Shown here: positions 8,864-17,549 of the stretch, in pieces
How the letters are laid out: every line of letters starts with the position of its first letter
Numbering within the stretch: the first letter of the stretch is position 1
Made by a program: the position numbers and the translations under genes
NCBI RefSeq assembly: GCF_019168305.1
Contig: NZ_JAHTBI010000056.1
Location: 62,001-126,000, forward strand
DNA from: Pseudomonas aegrilactucae
Lineage (GTDB): Bacteria > Pseudomonadota > Gammaproteobacteria > Pseudomonadales > Pseudomonadaceae
DNA: 64,000 nt
Direction of reading: 5' to 3'
The notes under the pieces: model-generated
Told to the model about the DNA's origin: nothing
Seen by the model: the letters and a program-made list of their open reading frames with translations, nothing else
Databases searched by the model: none

Positions 8864-8880
8864 AAAATGGCGGCCATTTT
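8864..8880. promoter_or_regulatory. Perfect palindrome between yhbY and rlmE
   Basis: AAAATGG-CGG-CCATTTT is a perfect seven-base dyad with a three-base spacer, inside the nearly symmetrical GTAAAAATGGCGGCCATTTTAC. It lies 28 bases from the yhbY start and 58 from rlmE, where a divergent operator could control both. Function not known. Confidence 0.4.
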
Positions 8881-8937
8881 ACCCGAGGGCCCGTGGATCC
8901 GCCCAGTTAATCACGACCCTTATCATCGAGGTGCCCA

Positions 8938-9561
8938 GTGGCGCGTTCCAAGACAAGCCTTGGCTGGCTGAAAGAACATTTCAACGATCCTTACGTCAAA
9001 AAGGCGCAAAAGGACGGATATCGCTCGCGTGCGAGCTACAAATTGCTCGAAATCCAGGAAAAGTACCGTTTGATCCGCCCGGGCATGAGCGTGATCGACC
9101 TGGGCGCCGCCCCCGGTGGGTGGTCGCAGGTGACCAGTCGTCTGATCGGCGGTCAGGGCCGCCTGATCGCATCCGACATCCTGGAAATGGACAGCATCCC
9201 CGATGTCACCTTCATTCAGGGCGATTTTACCCAGGATGCGGTGCTGGCGCAGATTCTCGAGGCCGTCGGTAATTCGCACGTGGACCTTGTGATTTCGGAT
9301 ATGGCCCCCAATATGAGTGGTACGCCTGAAGTGGATATGCCCAAGGCCATGTTCCTGTGCGAGCTGGCCCTTGATCTGGCTACCCGGGTACTCAAGCCCG
9401 GTGGCGATTTCGTGATCAAGATTTTCCAGGGTGAAGGGTTTGACGTCTACCTGAAGGACGCTCGCAAGAAGTTCGACAAGGTAGTGATGCTCAAGCCGGA
9501 CTCTTCACGCGGCCGCTCCCGCGAGCAATACATGCTGGGGCGTGGTTACAAGGGTGAGTAG
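8938..9561 (+). CDS. rlmE: 23S rRNA 2'-O-ribose methyltransferase RlmE (FtsJ/RrmJ)
   Basis: Uses S-adenosylmethionine to methylate the 2'-OH of a universally conserved uridine (U2552 in E. coli numbering) late in 50S assembly. The 207-residue product carries the SAM-binding motif DLGAAPGGWSQ and the full K-D-K-E catalytic tetrad: K35, D121, K161, E196, each exactly three less than in E. coli. The start is GTG at 8938 with GAGGT upstream. ftsH follows, as in E. coli, after a 202-base gap. Confidence 0.97.
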   Translation: MARSKTSLGWLKEHFNDPYVKKAQKDGYRSRASYKLLEIQEKYRLIRPGMSVIDLGAAPGGWSQVTSRLIGGQGRLIASDILEMDSIPDVTFIQGDFTQDAVLAQILEAVGNSHVDLVISDMAPNMSGTPEVDMPKAMFLCELALDLATRVLKPGGDFVIKIFQGEGFDVYLKDARKKFDKVVMLKPDSSRGRSREQYMLGRGYKGE

Positions 9562-9763
9562 GGCTCAGGCCGGCGACTTACAGGGTGCCCGATAGCTTTT
9601 TCCAATCGGATGTCCTGCCTGACCTGGATCGACATCGTGTAGTCTAGGTTTCACAAAGGGTTACAGACGGCGCCTGCAGACATGTAGGTAATGTAGTAAG
9701 TTAAGCCGGTGATTATCATGCGAGGCATGGCTGCGCCTATAGCCTGTCTCAGAGGGTAGCTAA

Positions 9764-11680
9764 TTGAACGATATGGCAAAGAATCTGATCCTGTGGTTGA
9801 TCATCGCCGCGGTCCTGGTGACTGTGATGAACAACTTCTCAAGCCCGAACGAGCCGCAGACCCTCAACTATTCCGACTTCATTCAGCAGGTCAAGGATGG
9901 CAAGGTCGAGCGCGTCACGGTTGACGGCGCCGTCATCATCGGCAAGCGGACCGATGGCGACAGCTTCAAGACGGTCCGTCCCGCGATCGCCGACAACGGC
10001 CTGATCGGTGACCTGGTCAACAACAACGTCGTGGTCGAAGGCAAGCAGCCCGAGCAACAGAGCATCTGGACCCAGTTGCTGGTGGCCAGCTTCCCGATCC
10101 TGGTGATCATCGCCGTGTTCATGTTCTTCATGCGCCAGATGCAAGGCGGTGCGGGCGGCAAGGGCGGCCCGATGAGCTTTGGCAAGAGCAAGGCGCGCCT
10201 GCTCTCCGAAGACCAGGTCAAGACCACCCTGGCCGACGTCGCAGGTTGCGACGAAGCCAAGGAAGAGGTCGGCGAACTGGTCGAGTTCCTGCGCGACCCG
10301 GGCAAGTTCCAGCGTCTGGGCGGCCGTATCCCGCGTGGCGTGCTGATGGTTGGCCCGCCAGGTACCGGTAAGACACTGCTGGCCAAGGCCATCGCTGGCG
10401 AAGCCAAGGTGCCGTTCTTCACCATCTCCGGTTCCGACTTCGTCGAGATGTTCGTGGGTGTCGGCGCCAGCCGCGTGCGCGACATGTTCGAGCAGGCCAA
10501 GAAGCATGCGCCCTGCATCATCTTCATCGACGAGATCGACGCTGTTGGTCGCCACCGTGGCGCCGGCATGGGCGGCGGTCACGACGAGCGCGAGCAGACC
10601 CTCAACCAGTTGCTGGTAGAGATGGACGGCTTCGAAATGAACGACGGCATCATCGTGATCGCCGCCACCAACCGTCCTGATGTGCTCGACCCCGCGCTGC
10701 TGCGTCCTGGTCGTTTCGACCGTCAGGTGGTCGTGGGCCTGCCCGATATTCGTGGTCGCGAGCAGATCCTCAAGGTTCACATGCGCAAGACGCCGATTGG
10801 CGACAACGTGAACCCGGCCGTGATTGCCCGTGGTACCCCTGGTTTCTCCGGTGCAGACCTGGCCAACCTGGTCAACGAGGCCTCGCTGTTCGCCGCTCGC
10901 GGTGGCAAGCGGGTGGTCGAGATGAAAGAGTTCGAACTGGCCAAGGACAAGATCATGATGGGCGCCGAGCGCAAATCCATGGTCATGTCCGAGAAAGAGA
11001 AGCAGAACACGGCTTATCACGAAGCGGGTCACGCCATTGTGGGGCGCGTCGTGCCTGAGCACGATCCGGTGTACAAGGTTTCCATCATTCCCCGTGGTCG
11101 CGCCCTGGGCGTCACCATGTTCCTCCCTGAAGAGGACCGTTACAGCCTGTCCAAGCGCGCGCTGATCAGCCAGATCTGCTCGCTCTATGGCGGCCGTATC
11201 GCCGAAGAGATGACCCTGGGCTTCGACGGTGTCACCACCGGTGCCTCCAACGACATCATGCGAGCCAGCCAGATTGCCCGCAACATGGTGACCAAGTGGG
11301 GGCTGTCAGAAAAACTCGGTCCGTTGATGTATGCCGAGGAAGAGGGCGAAGTGTTCCTGGGTCGCAGTGCCGGTTCCCAGCACGCCAGCGTGTCGGGTGA
11401 GACTGCCAAGCTGATCGACTCCGAGGTTCGCAGCATCATTGACCAGTGCTATGCCACGGCCAAGCAGATCCTCACCGACAATCGCGACAAGCTCGATGCC
11501 ATGGCCGACGCGTTGATGAAGTACGAAACCATCGATGCCGACCAGATCGACGACATCATGGCCGGTCGCGAGCCGCGTGAGCCGCGCGACTGGGAAGGTG
11601 GTTCGGGTACTTCGGGCACCTCTGCGCCGCAGAGTGATCGTCCTGAGTCTCCGATTGGCGGCCCGGCTGCGCAGCTCTAA
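9764..11680 (+). CDS. ftsH: ATP-dependent zinc metalloprotease FtsH
   Basis: Membrane-anchored AAA+ protease that degrades unassembled membrane proteins and regulators. 638 residues: a short N-terminal membrane segment (about 7-26), a periplasmic domain, a second membrane segment (about 105-125), the AAA+ module with Walker A GPPGTGKT (197-204), Walker B IIFIDEID, and the zinc site HEAGH (419-423). TTG at 9764 has GAGG eight bases upstream; the ATG at 9773 would leave the ribosome site 17 bases away, so TTG is preferred. The 202-base upstream gap shows no clear terminator. Confidence 0.97.
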   Translation: MNDMAKNLILWLIIAAVLVTVMNNFSSPNEPQTLNYSDFIQQVKDGKVERVTVDGAVIIGKRTDGDSFKTVRPAIADNGLIGDLVNNNVVVEGKQPEQQSIWTQLLVASFPILVIIAVFMFFMRQMQGGAGGKGGPMSFGKSKARLLSEDQVKTTLADVAGCDEAKEEVGELVEFLRDPGKFQRLGGRIPRGVLMVGPPGTGKTLLAKAIAGEAKVPFFTISGSDFVEMFVGVGASRVRDMFEQAKKHAPCIIFIDEIDAVGRHRGAGMGGGHDEREQTLNQLLVEMDGFEMNDGIIVIAATNRPDVLDPALLRPGRFDRQVVVGLPDIRGREQILKVHMRKTPIGDNVNPAVIARGTPGFSGADLANLVNEASLFAARGGKRVVEMKEFELAKDKIMMGAERKSMVMSEKEKQNTAYHEAGHAIVGRVVPEHDPVYKVSIIPRGRALGVTMFLPEEDRYSLSKRALISQICSLYGGRIAEEMTLGFDGVTTGASNDIMRASQIARNMVTKWGLSEKLGPLMYAEEEGEVFLGRSAGSQHASVSGETAKLIDSEVRSIIDQCYATAKQILTDNRDKLDAMADALMKYETIDADQIDDIMAGREPREPRDWEGGSGTSGTSAPQSDRPESPIGGPAAQL

Positions 11681-11688
11681 GGGTTGAC

Positions 11689-12540
11689 ATGACTTCACAG
11701 CAGTACCCAACCCGGTTGCCTTGCGGCAACCGGGTTCTCGACCTTTCCCGTACCCATGTAATGGGTATCTTGAATGTAACCCCTGATTCCTTCTCTGACG
11801 GTGGGCGCTTCACCCAGCGTGACGCTGCTCTGCGCCATGCCGAGGCGATGGTGGCAGCCGGTGCTACGCTGATCGATGTCGGCGGCGAGTCGACTCGCCC
11901 CGGCGCACGCATGGTGACTGCACTTGAAGAGCTCGAGCGCGTCGCGCCGATTGTCGAGGCGATCAATCGCGAGCTGGAGGTGATCATTTCGGTTGATACC
12001 TCCACGCCTGCGGTCATTCGCGAGTCGGCCCGGCTCGGTGCCGGGCTCATCAACGACGTGCGCTCGCTCAGTCGTGACGGTGCGCTGGATGCGGCTGCGG
12101 CGACCGGGCTGCCCGTGTGCCTGATGCATATGCGGGGTGAGCCGGGTGACATGCAGGACGACCCGCGCTACGACGATGTGACCGCCGAGGTGGCCAGCTT
12201 TCTCGAGCAGCGGATGCGGGCCTGTGCCGCAGTGGGCATTGGTGCAGAACGTATCGTGCTGGACCCTGGGTTCGGGTTTGCCAAGACCCTGGAGCACAAC
12301 CTCAGCCTGTTCAAGCATATGTCGGCGCTGTATCGTCTCGGGCGGCCACTGCTGGTGGGTGTTTCACGCAAGAGCATGATCGGCCTGGCGCTGGGGCGCC
12401 CGGTAGGTGAGCGGCTGTATGGCAGCCTGGCGCTGGCCGCACTGGCGGTGACTCAGGGTGCAAGCATCCTGCGTGTGCATGATGTGGCCGAGACCGTCGA
12501 TGTGGTAAGGATGATTGCAGCGATCAACGCCGCCGAATAA
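11689..12540 (+). CDS. folP: Dihydropteroate synthase
   Basis: Condenses 6-hydroxymethyl-dihydropterin pyrophosphate with p-aminobenzoate in folate synthesis; target of sulfonamides. The 283-residue TIM-barrel shows MGILNVTPDSFSDGG, the pABA loop with GGESTRPGA, and the later VGVSRKSMIG segment. It begins eight bases after the ftsH stop and ends 20 bases before glmM, the ftsH-folP-glmM order also seen in E. coli. Confidence 0.97.
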   Translation: MTSQQYPTRLPCGNRVLDLSRTHVMGILNVTPDSFSDGGRFTQRDAALRHAEAMVAAGATLIDVGGESTRPGARMVTALEELERVAPIVEAINRELEVIISVDTSTPAVIRESARLGAGLINDVRSLSRDGALDAAAATGLPVCLMHMRGEPGDMQDDPRYDDVTAEVASFLEQRMRACAAVGIGAERIVLDPGFGFAKTLEHNLSLFKHMSALYRLGRPLLVGVSRKSMIGLALGRPVGERLYGSLALAALAVTQGASILRVHDVAETVDVVRMIAAINAAE

Positions 12541-12560
12541 GAGTGACGGAGCATTAAGTT

Positions 12561-13901
12561 ATGAGCAGAAAATATTTTGGTACCGACGGCATTCGCGGCC
12601 GTGTCGGCGAATACCCGATCACGCCCGATTTCATGCTCAAGCTGGGGTGGGCGGCGGGTATGGCCTTCCGCAAGCTGGGTGCCTGTCGCGTGCTGGTGGG
12701 CAAGGATACGCGCATCTCCGGCTACATGTTCGAGTCGGCCCTGGAAGCCGGGTTGTCTGCCGCTGGCGCCGATGTGCTGCTGCTGGGGCCGATGCCGACC
12801 CCCGCCATTGCCTACCTGACGCGCACCTTCCATGCCGAAGCCGGTATCGTGATCAGTGCGTCGCACAACCCGCATGACGACAACGGCATCAAGTTCTTTT
12901 CGGGCCAGGGCACCAAGTTGCCCGACGAAGTCGAGAAAATGATCGAAGAGCTGCTCGACAAGCCCATGACCGTGGTGGAGTCGAGCAAACTGGGCAAGGT
13001 GTCGCGTATCAACGACGCGGCCGGTCGCTACATCGAGTTCTGCAAGAGCAGTGTGCCGACCAGCACCGACTTTGCCGGCCTCAAGCTGGTGGTCGATTGC
13101 GCCCACGGCGCTACCTACAAGGTGGCGCCCAGCGTGTTTCGCGAGCTGGGTGCCGACGTCACGGTACTGGCAGCGCAGCCCGATGGCCTGAACATCAACG
13201 AAAACTGTGGTTCGACGCACATCGAGTCGCTGCAGGCGGCCGTGCTGGTCGGGCATGCGGACCTGGGCATCGCCTTCGACGGTGACGGTGACCGCGTGCT
13301 GATGGTTGACCACACCGGTGCCATCGTCGACGGTGACGAGTTGCTGTTCATCATCGCCCGCGACCTGCAGGAGCGCGGCAAGCTCAATGGTGGCGTGGTG
13401 GGTACACTGATGAGCAACCTGGGCCTTGAGCTGGCCTTGCAGGAGCTCTCGATTCCGTTTGTGCGGGCCAAGGTGGGTGACCGTTACGTGATGGCCGAGC
13501 TGCTGGCGCGTGACTGGAACATCGGCGGTGAGAACTCCGGTCACGTGGTGTGCTTCAGCCACACCACGACCGGGGATGCGATCATCGCTGCCCTGCAGGT
13601 GCTGATGGCCCTCAAGCGCCGCGGCGAAACCCTGGCGCAGTCGCGTCAGGCCTTGCGCAAATGCCCGCAGGTGCTGATCAATGTGCGCTTCGGCGAAAGC
13701 AAGGTCGACCCGGTCGAACACCCTGAGGTCAAGCTGGCCTGTGCGCGTGTCACCGAGGCGATGGCGGGGCGTGGTCGCGTGTTGCTGCGCAAGTCCGGCA
13801 CAGAGCCGCTGGTGCGTGTCATGGTCGAAGGCGACGACGAAAGTCAGGTGCGCGGGCATGCCGAAGCATTGGCAAGACTGGTAAGTGAAGTTTGCGTCTG
13901 A
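12561..13901 (+). CDS. glmM: Phosphoglucosamine mutase
   Basis: Interconverts glucosamine-6-phosphate and glucosamine-1-phosphate on the route to UDP-GlcNAc, peptidoglycan and LPS. The 446 residues contain the phosphoserine loop ISASHNPHDDNG with catalytic S101, the metal-binding loop DGDGDR (240-245), the sugar loop GGENSGH and the phosphate loop RKSGTEPLVRVM. Full length, with a GGAG site before ATG at 12561. Confidence 0.97.
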   Translation: MSRKYFGTDGIRGRVGEYPITPDFMLKLGWAAGMAFRKLGACRVLVGKDTRISGYMFESALEAGLSAAGADVLLLGPMPTPAIAYLTRTFHAEAGIVISASHNPHDDNGIKFFSGQGTKLPDEVEKMIEELLDKPMTVVESSKLGKVSRINDAAGRYIEFCKSSVPTSTDFAGLKLVVDCAHGATYKVAPSVFRELGADVTVLAAQPDGLNINENCGSTHIESLQAAVLVGHADLGIAFDGDGDRVLMVDHTGAIVDGDELLFIIARDLQERGKLNGGVVGTLMSNLGLELALQELSIPFVRAKVGDRYVMAELLARDWNIGGENSGHVVCFSHTTTGDAIIAALQVLMALKRRGETLAQSRQALRKCPQVLINVRFGESKVDPVEHPEVKLACARVTEAMAGRGRVLLRKSGTEPLVRVMVEGDDESQVRGHAEALARLVSEVCV

Positions 13902-13967
13902 TTTGCACTTGCCACCGGTGATCGGGTTGGGTAACATCTGCGCCCACTTTGACCGACGAGGTACAGC

Positions 13968-14723
13968 ATGCGTCGCCCTATGGTAGCTGGTAACTGGAAG
14001 ATGCACGGTACCCGCGCCAGCGTCGCTGAGCTGATCAAGGGCTTGAGTGATCTCGCCCTGCCGAGCGGTGTTGAAGTTGCGGTGTTCCCGCCCTGTCTGT
14101 ACATCAATCAAGCGATTGAAGGTCTGCTGGGCAAGTCGATCGCCGTGGGTGCGCAGGATTCTGCGGTAGAGCCCCAGCAAGGCGCGCTGACAGGTGAGAT
14201 TGCACCAAGTCAGCTGGTCGATGCAGGTTGCGAGCTGGTACTGATCGGGCACTCCGAGCGCCGCCAGATTCTTGGTGAGAGCGGCGAGGTGCTCAATCGC
14301 AAGTTCGCAGCGGCACAGGCTTGTGGGTTGAAGCCAGTGCTCTGTGTGGGGGAAACCCTGGAAGAGCGCGAAGCCGGCAAGACGCTTGAAGTCGTGGGGC
14401 GTCAGTTGGGCAGCATCATCGAAGCATTCGGTGTTGAGGTCTTCGCTGGTGCAATCATCGCCTATGAGCCTGTATGGGCCATCGGCACCGGCCTTACGGC
14501 CACGCCGCAACAGGCTCAGGATGTGCATAAAGCCATTCGCGAGCAGTTGGCGCAAAAGAATTCAGAAGTCGCGATGAATGTGCGGCTTCTATACGGCGGC
14601 AGCGTGAAGGCGGCCAATGCGGCTGAGCTGTTCGGCATGCCGGATATCGATGGGGGGCTCATTGGTGGAGCTTCCCTGAACGCAGACGAATTCGGTGCAA
14701 TTTGTCGCGCCGCAGGAAACTGA
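13968..14723 (+). CDS. tpiA: Triosephosphate isomerase
   Basis: Interconverts dihydroxyacetone phosphate and glyceraldehyde-3-phosphate. All three catalytic residues are visible: K11 in GNWKMHG, H95 in IGHSERR and E167 in AYEPVWAIGTG, which includes the hinged loop 6. 251 residues, normal length. The 66-base gap after glmM may hold a promoter. secG begins three bases after its stop, so the two are likely co-transcribed. Confidence 0.98.
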   Translation: MRRPMVAGNWKMHGTRASVAELIKGLSDLALPSGVEVAVFPPCLYINQAIEGLLGKSIAVGAQDSAVEPQQGALTGEIAPSQLVDAGCELVLIGHSERRQILGESGEVLNRKFAAAQACGLKPVLCVGETLEEREAGKTLEVVGRQLGSIIEAFGVEVFAGAIIAYEPVWAIGTGLTATPQQAQDVHKAIREQLAQKNSEVAMNVRLLYGGSVKAANAAELFGMPDIDGGLIGGASLNADEFGAICRAAGN

Positions 14724-14726
14724 AAA

Positions 14727-15113
14727 ATGCTGGAAACAGTCGTAGTAGTTTTTCATCTGTTGGGCGCACTGGGTTTGGTAGTGCTGGTGTTGCTGCAACA
14801 GGGTAAAGGTGCGGAAGCAGGTGCATCTTTCGGCGCAGGGGCTTCAAATACTGTGTTCGGAAGCCAAGGTTCTGCTACCTTTCTTAGTAAGTTTACTGCT
14901 ATACTTGCCGCCAGTTTCTTCATAACCGCCCTGGGGTTAGGTTACTTTGCTAAAGAGAAGGCTCATGGGCTGACTCAGGTAGGGCTTCCAGATCCAGCGG
15001 TACTTGAAGTGCAGCAGCAAAAACCGGCAACAGATGATGTACCGGTGCTCCAGGAGCAAAAGGCACCCGCCAGCAACACCGGCGACGTACCCCCAGCTCA
15101 AGAGCAGAAGTAA
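14727..15113 (+). CDS. secG: Protein translocase subunit SecG
   Basis: Small subunit of the SecYEG channel in the inner membrane. The 128 residues show two hydrophobic helices (about 3-24 and 53-73) separated by the conserved Gly-rich loop GAGASNTVFGSQGSATFLSK. The tail is long and low-complexity, with a near-duplicate stretch (DVPVLQEQK then DVPPAQEQK). It sits directly before two tRNA genes, which is the common Pseudomonas arrangement. Confidence 0.95.
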   Translation: MLETVVVVFHLLGALGLVVLVLLQQGKGAEAGASFGAGASNTVFGSQGSATFLSKFTAILAASFFITALGLGYFAKEKAHGLTQVGLPDPAVLEVQQQKPATDDVPVLQEQKAPASNTGDVPPAQEQK

Positions 15114-15132
15114 CGGGTTTCAAAGTAGTATT

Positions 15133-15218
15133 GCCGAGGTGGTGGAATTGGTAGACACGCAACCTTGAGGTGGTTGTGCCCATAGGGTGTAGGGGTTCGA
15201 GTCCCCTTCTCGGTACCA
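15133..15218 (+). tRNA. tRNA-Leu (anticodon GAG)
   Basis: 86-nucleotide class II tRNA with encoded CCA. The acceptor GCCGAGG (15133-15139) pairs with TCTCGGT before discriminator A and CCA. The anticodon arm CAACC-TTGAGGT-GGTTG gives GAG, reading CUC/CUU leucine codons. A long variable arm and the T-arm GGGGTTCGAGTCCCC are clear. Located 19 bases after secG. Confidence 0.97.
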
Positions 15219-15231
15219 ATTGAAACAAGAC

Positions 15232-15252
15232 AGCCCGCTACAGCGGGCTTTC
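15232..15252 (+). terminator. Hairpin after tRNA-Leu
   Basis: AGCCCGC-TACA-GCGGGCT is a perfect seven-pair stem (15232-15249) followed by TTCTT. It could end the secG-tRNA-Leu transcript or mark the processing boundary before the next tRNA. Confidence 0.6.
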
Positions 15253-15316
15253 TTGTAGGTGGAGGTTAGATTGACCCCTCGCGGGGTTCGGTCGTATACT
15301 TTCGCCCCAGCTTTGA

Positions 15317-15393
<77 letters not shown>

Positions 15394-15403
15394 GTTTCAG
15401 CAG

Positions 15404-15425
15404 AGCCCCTTTTCAGGGGCTTTTT
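15404..15425 (+). terminator. Intrinsic terminator after initiator tRNA
   Basis: AGCCCCT-TTTC-AGGGGCT (15404-15421), a perfect seven-pair stem followed by TTTT. Read-through into rimP-nusA is known for the equivalent E. coli locus, so it may be partial. Confidence 0.75.
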
Positions 15426-15523
15426 GTTAGCTGATCAGTTCTCAGCGCCGGTATTCAGTCGGCGTATCAGGGATGGGCGCTTCGCCCATTTTTTATTTGC
15501 ATAGCATGCACAAGGGGGTTCAG

Positions 15524-15982
15524 GTGTCGAGCAAGCTAGAAGAGTTGCAGGCCTTGTTGGCCCCGGTGGTCGTGGCCCTAGGCTATGAATGCTGGGGTAT
15601 CGAGTTTTCGGCTCAAGGCCGCCACTCAATGTTGCGCGTTTATATCGATAAAGAAGGCGGTGTGCTGGTGGATGATTGCGCCATCGTCAGCCGTCAGATC
15701 AGCGGCATTCTGGATGTCGAAGACCCAATTGCCGTCGAATACACCCTTGAAGTTTCCTCTCCTGGCATGGAACGCCCGCTGTTCACGCTTGAACAGTTTG
15801 CCAAGTATGTCGGTGAGCAGGTGAAGATTAAACTGCGCTCGCCTTTCGAAGGTCGACGTAATTTTCAGGGCCTTCTGCGCGGTGTGGAGGAGCAGGATGT
15901 CGTGGTGCAGGTAGATGACCATGAATTCCTTCTGCCGGTCGACATGATCGACAAGGCCAACATTATTCCCAGTTTTGACTGA
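15524..15982 (+). CDS. rimP: Ribosome maturation factor RimP
   Basis: Needed for late 30S subunit assembly. The 152-residue product has the RimP N-terminal domain (LLAPVVVALGYECWGIEF..., then VSSPGMERPLF) and the C-terminal Sm-like barrel. GTG at 15524 gives the family-typical SSKLEELQ start and has AGGGGGT upstream; an in-frame ATG at 15473 would add 17 atypical residues. First gene of the conserved rimP-nusA-infB operon. Confidence 0.95.
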   Translation: MSSKLEELQALLAPVVVALGYECWGIEFSAQGRHSMLRVYIDKEGGVLVDDCAIVSRQISGILDVEDPIAVEYTLEVSSPGMERPLFTLEQFAKYVGEQVKIKLRSPFEGRRNFQGLLRGVEEQDVVVQVDDHEFLLPVDMIDKANIIPSFD

Positions 15983-16041
15983 GACATGCCGGGTCCGATA
16001 GACCGTGCGGACCCAATGGCTTGCGAAAGGCGAGGCGTACG

Positions 16042-17523
16042 ATGAGCAAAGAAGTACTGCTGGTTGTTGAGTCGGTATCCAATGAAAAGGGTGTACCGGC
16101 AGACGTGATTTTTGAAGCCTTGGAAGTGGCCCTGGCCACGGCGACCAAGAAGCGTTTTGAAGATGAAGTCGACCTGCGTGTGGAAATCAACCGCCACACC
16201 GGTAACTACGAGACCTTCCGTCGCTGGACGGTCGTCGAGGAAGCGGATCTTGACGATCCTGCAATCGAAACCTGGCCAAGCAAAGTTCAGGAAACTCATC
16301 CTGAAGCCAAGGTTGGCGATGTCATCGAAGAAAAGATCGAGTCCATCGAGTTCGGCCGTATCGCCGCACAGACCGCCAAGCAGGTCATCGTGCAGAAGGT
16401 CCGCGAGGCCGAGCGTGCACAGGTGGTCGATGCTTACCGCGAGCGTCTGGGCGAAATCATCTCGGGTACCGTCAAGAAGGTTACCCGCGACAATGTGATC
16501 GTCGACCTGGGCAACAACGCCGAAGCGCTGCTGGCCCGTGAAGATATCATTTCCCGCGAGACGTTCCGGGTCGGTGTGCGTGTACGTGCACTGCTCAAGG
16601 AAATCCGCACCGAGAACCGCGGTCCGCAACTGATCCTGTCGCGTACCGCGCCACAGATGCTGATCGAGCTGTTCCGCATCGAAGTTCCGGAAATCGCCGA
16701 GGGCCTTATCGAGGTCATGGCGGCTTCCCGTGATCCGGGTTCGCGCGCCAAGATCGCTGTCCGCTCCAAGGACAAGCGCATCGACCCGCAAGGCGCCTGC
16801 ATCGGTATGCGCGGTTCGCGCGTACAGGCAGTGTCTGGCGAGTTGGGTGGTGAGCGTGTGGATATCGTCCTGTGGGACGACAACCCGGCCCAGTTTGTCA
16901 TCAACGCCATGTCGCCGGCCGAAGTCGCGGCGATCATCGTTGATGAAGATGCCCACGCGATGGACATCGCTGTAGCCGCGGACAACCTGGCGCAAGCCAT
17001 TGGCCGTGGTGGTCAGAACGTACGTCTGGCCAGCCAGTTGACCGGCTGGACCCTGAACGTGATGACCGAGTCGGACATCCAGGCCAAGCAACAAGCTGAA
17101 ACCGGCGACATTCTGCGTAACTTCATCGAAGAGCTGGAAGTCGACGAAGAGCTGGCGCAGGTTCTCGTTGACGAAGGTTTCACCAGCCTGGAAGAAATTG
17201 CCTACGTACCGCTGGAAGAAATGCTCAACATCGATGGCTTCGACGAGGAGATCGTCAATGAACTCCGCGCGCGTGCCAAGGACCGCCTGTTGACCAAAGC
17301 CATCGCTACTGAGGAAAAACTGGCAGACGCCCACCCGGCCGAAGACCTGCTCTCGCTTGAGGGTATGGACAAGGACCTGGGGGCGGAACTGGCGGTGCGC
17401 GGCGTGGTTACCCGCGAAGACCTGGCCGAGCAGTCGATTGATGACCTGCTCGACATCGACGGCATCGACGAAGAACGTGCCGGCAAGTTGATCATGGCCG
17501 CCCGAGCCCACTGGTTCGAGTAA
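16042..17523 (+). CDS. nusA: Transcription termination/antitermination factor NusA
   Basis: Binds RNA polymerase and modulates pausing, termination and antitermination. 493 residues: N-terminal RNAP-binding domain (1-about 125), S1 domain (about 132-200), two KH domains (about 230-345, with IGRGGQNVRLAS) and two C-terminal helix-hairpin-helix acidic repeats. ATG at 16042 is preceded by AAAGGCGAGG; the ATG at 16021 would add seven residues. It ends 26 bases before infB. Confidence 0.97.
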   Translation: MSKEVLLVVESVSNEKGVPADVIFEALEVALATATKKRFEDEVDLRVEINRHTGNYETFRRWTVVEEADLDDPAIETWPSKVQETHPEAKVGDVIEEKIESIEFGRIAAQTAKQVIVQKVREAERAQVVDAYRERLGEIISGTVKKVTRDNVIVDLGNNAEALLAREDIISRETFRVGVRVRALLKEIRTENRGPQLILSRTAPQMLIELFRIEVPEIAEGLIEVMAASRDPGSRAKIAVRSKDKRIDPQGACIGMRGSRVQAVSGELGGERVDIVLWDDNPAQFVINAMSPAEVAAIIVDEDAHAMDIAVAADNLAQAIGRGGQNVRLASQLTGWTLNVMTESDIQAKQQAETGDILRNFIEELEVDEELAQVLVDEGFTSLEEIAYVPLEEMLNIDGFDEEIVNELRARAKDRLLTKAIATEEKLADAHPAEDLLSLEGMDKDLGAELAVRGVVTREDLAEQSIDDLLDIDGIDEERAGKLIMAARAHWFE

Positions 17524-17549
17524 GTAGGCTGGCCTGAGGAGAGAAGTGC

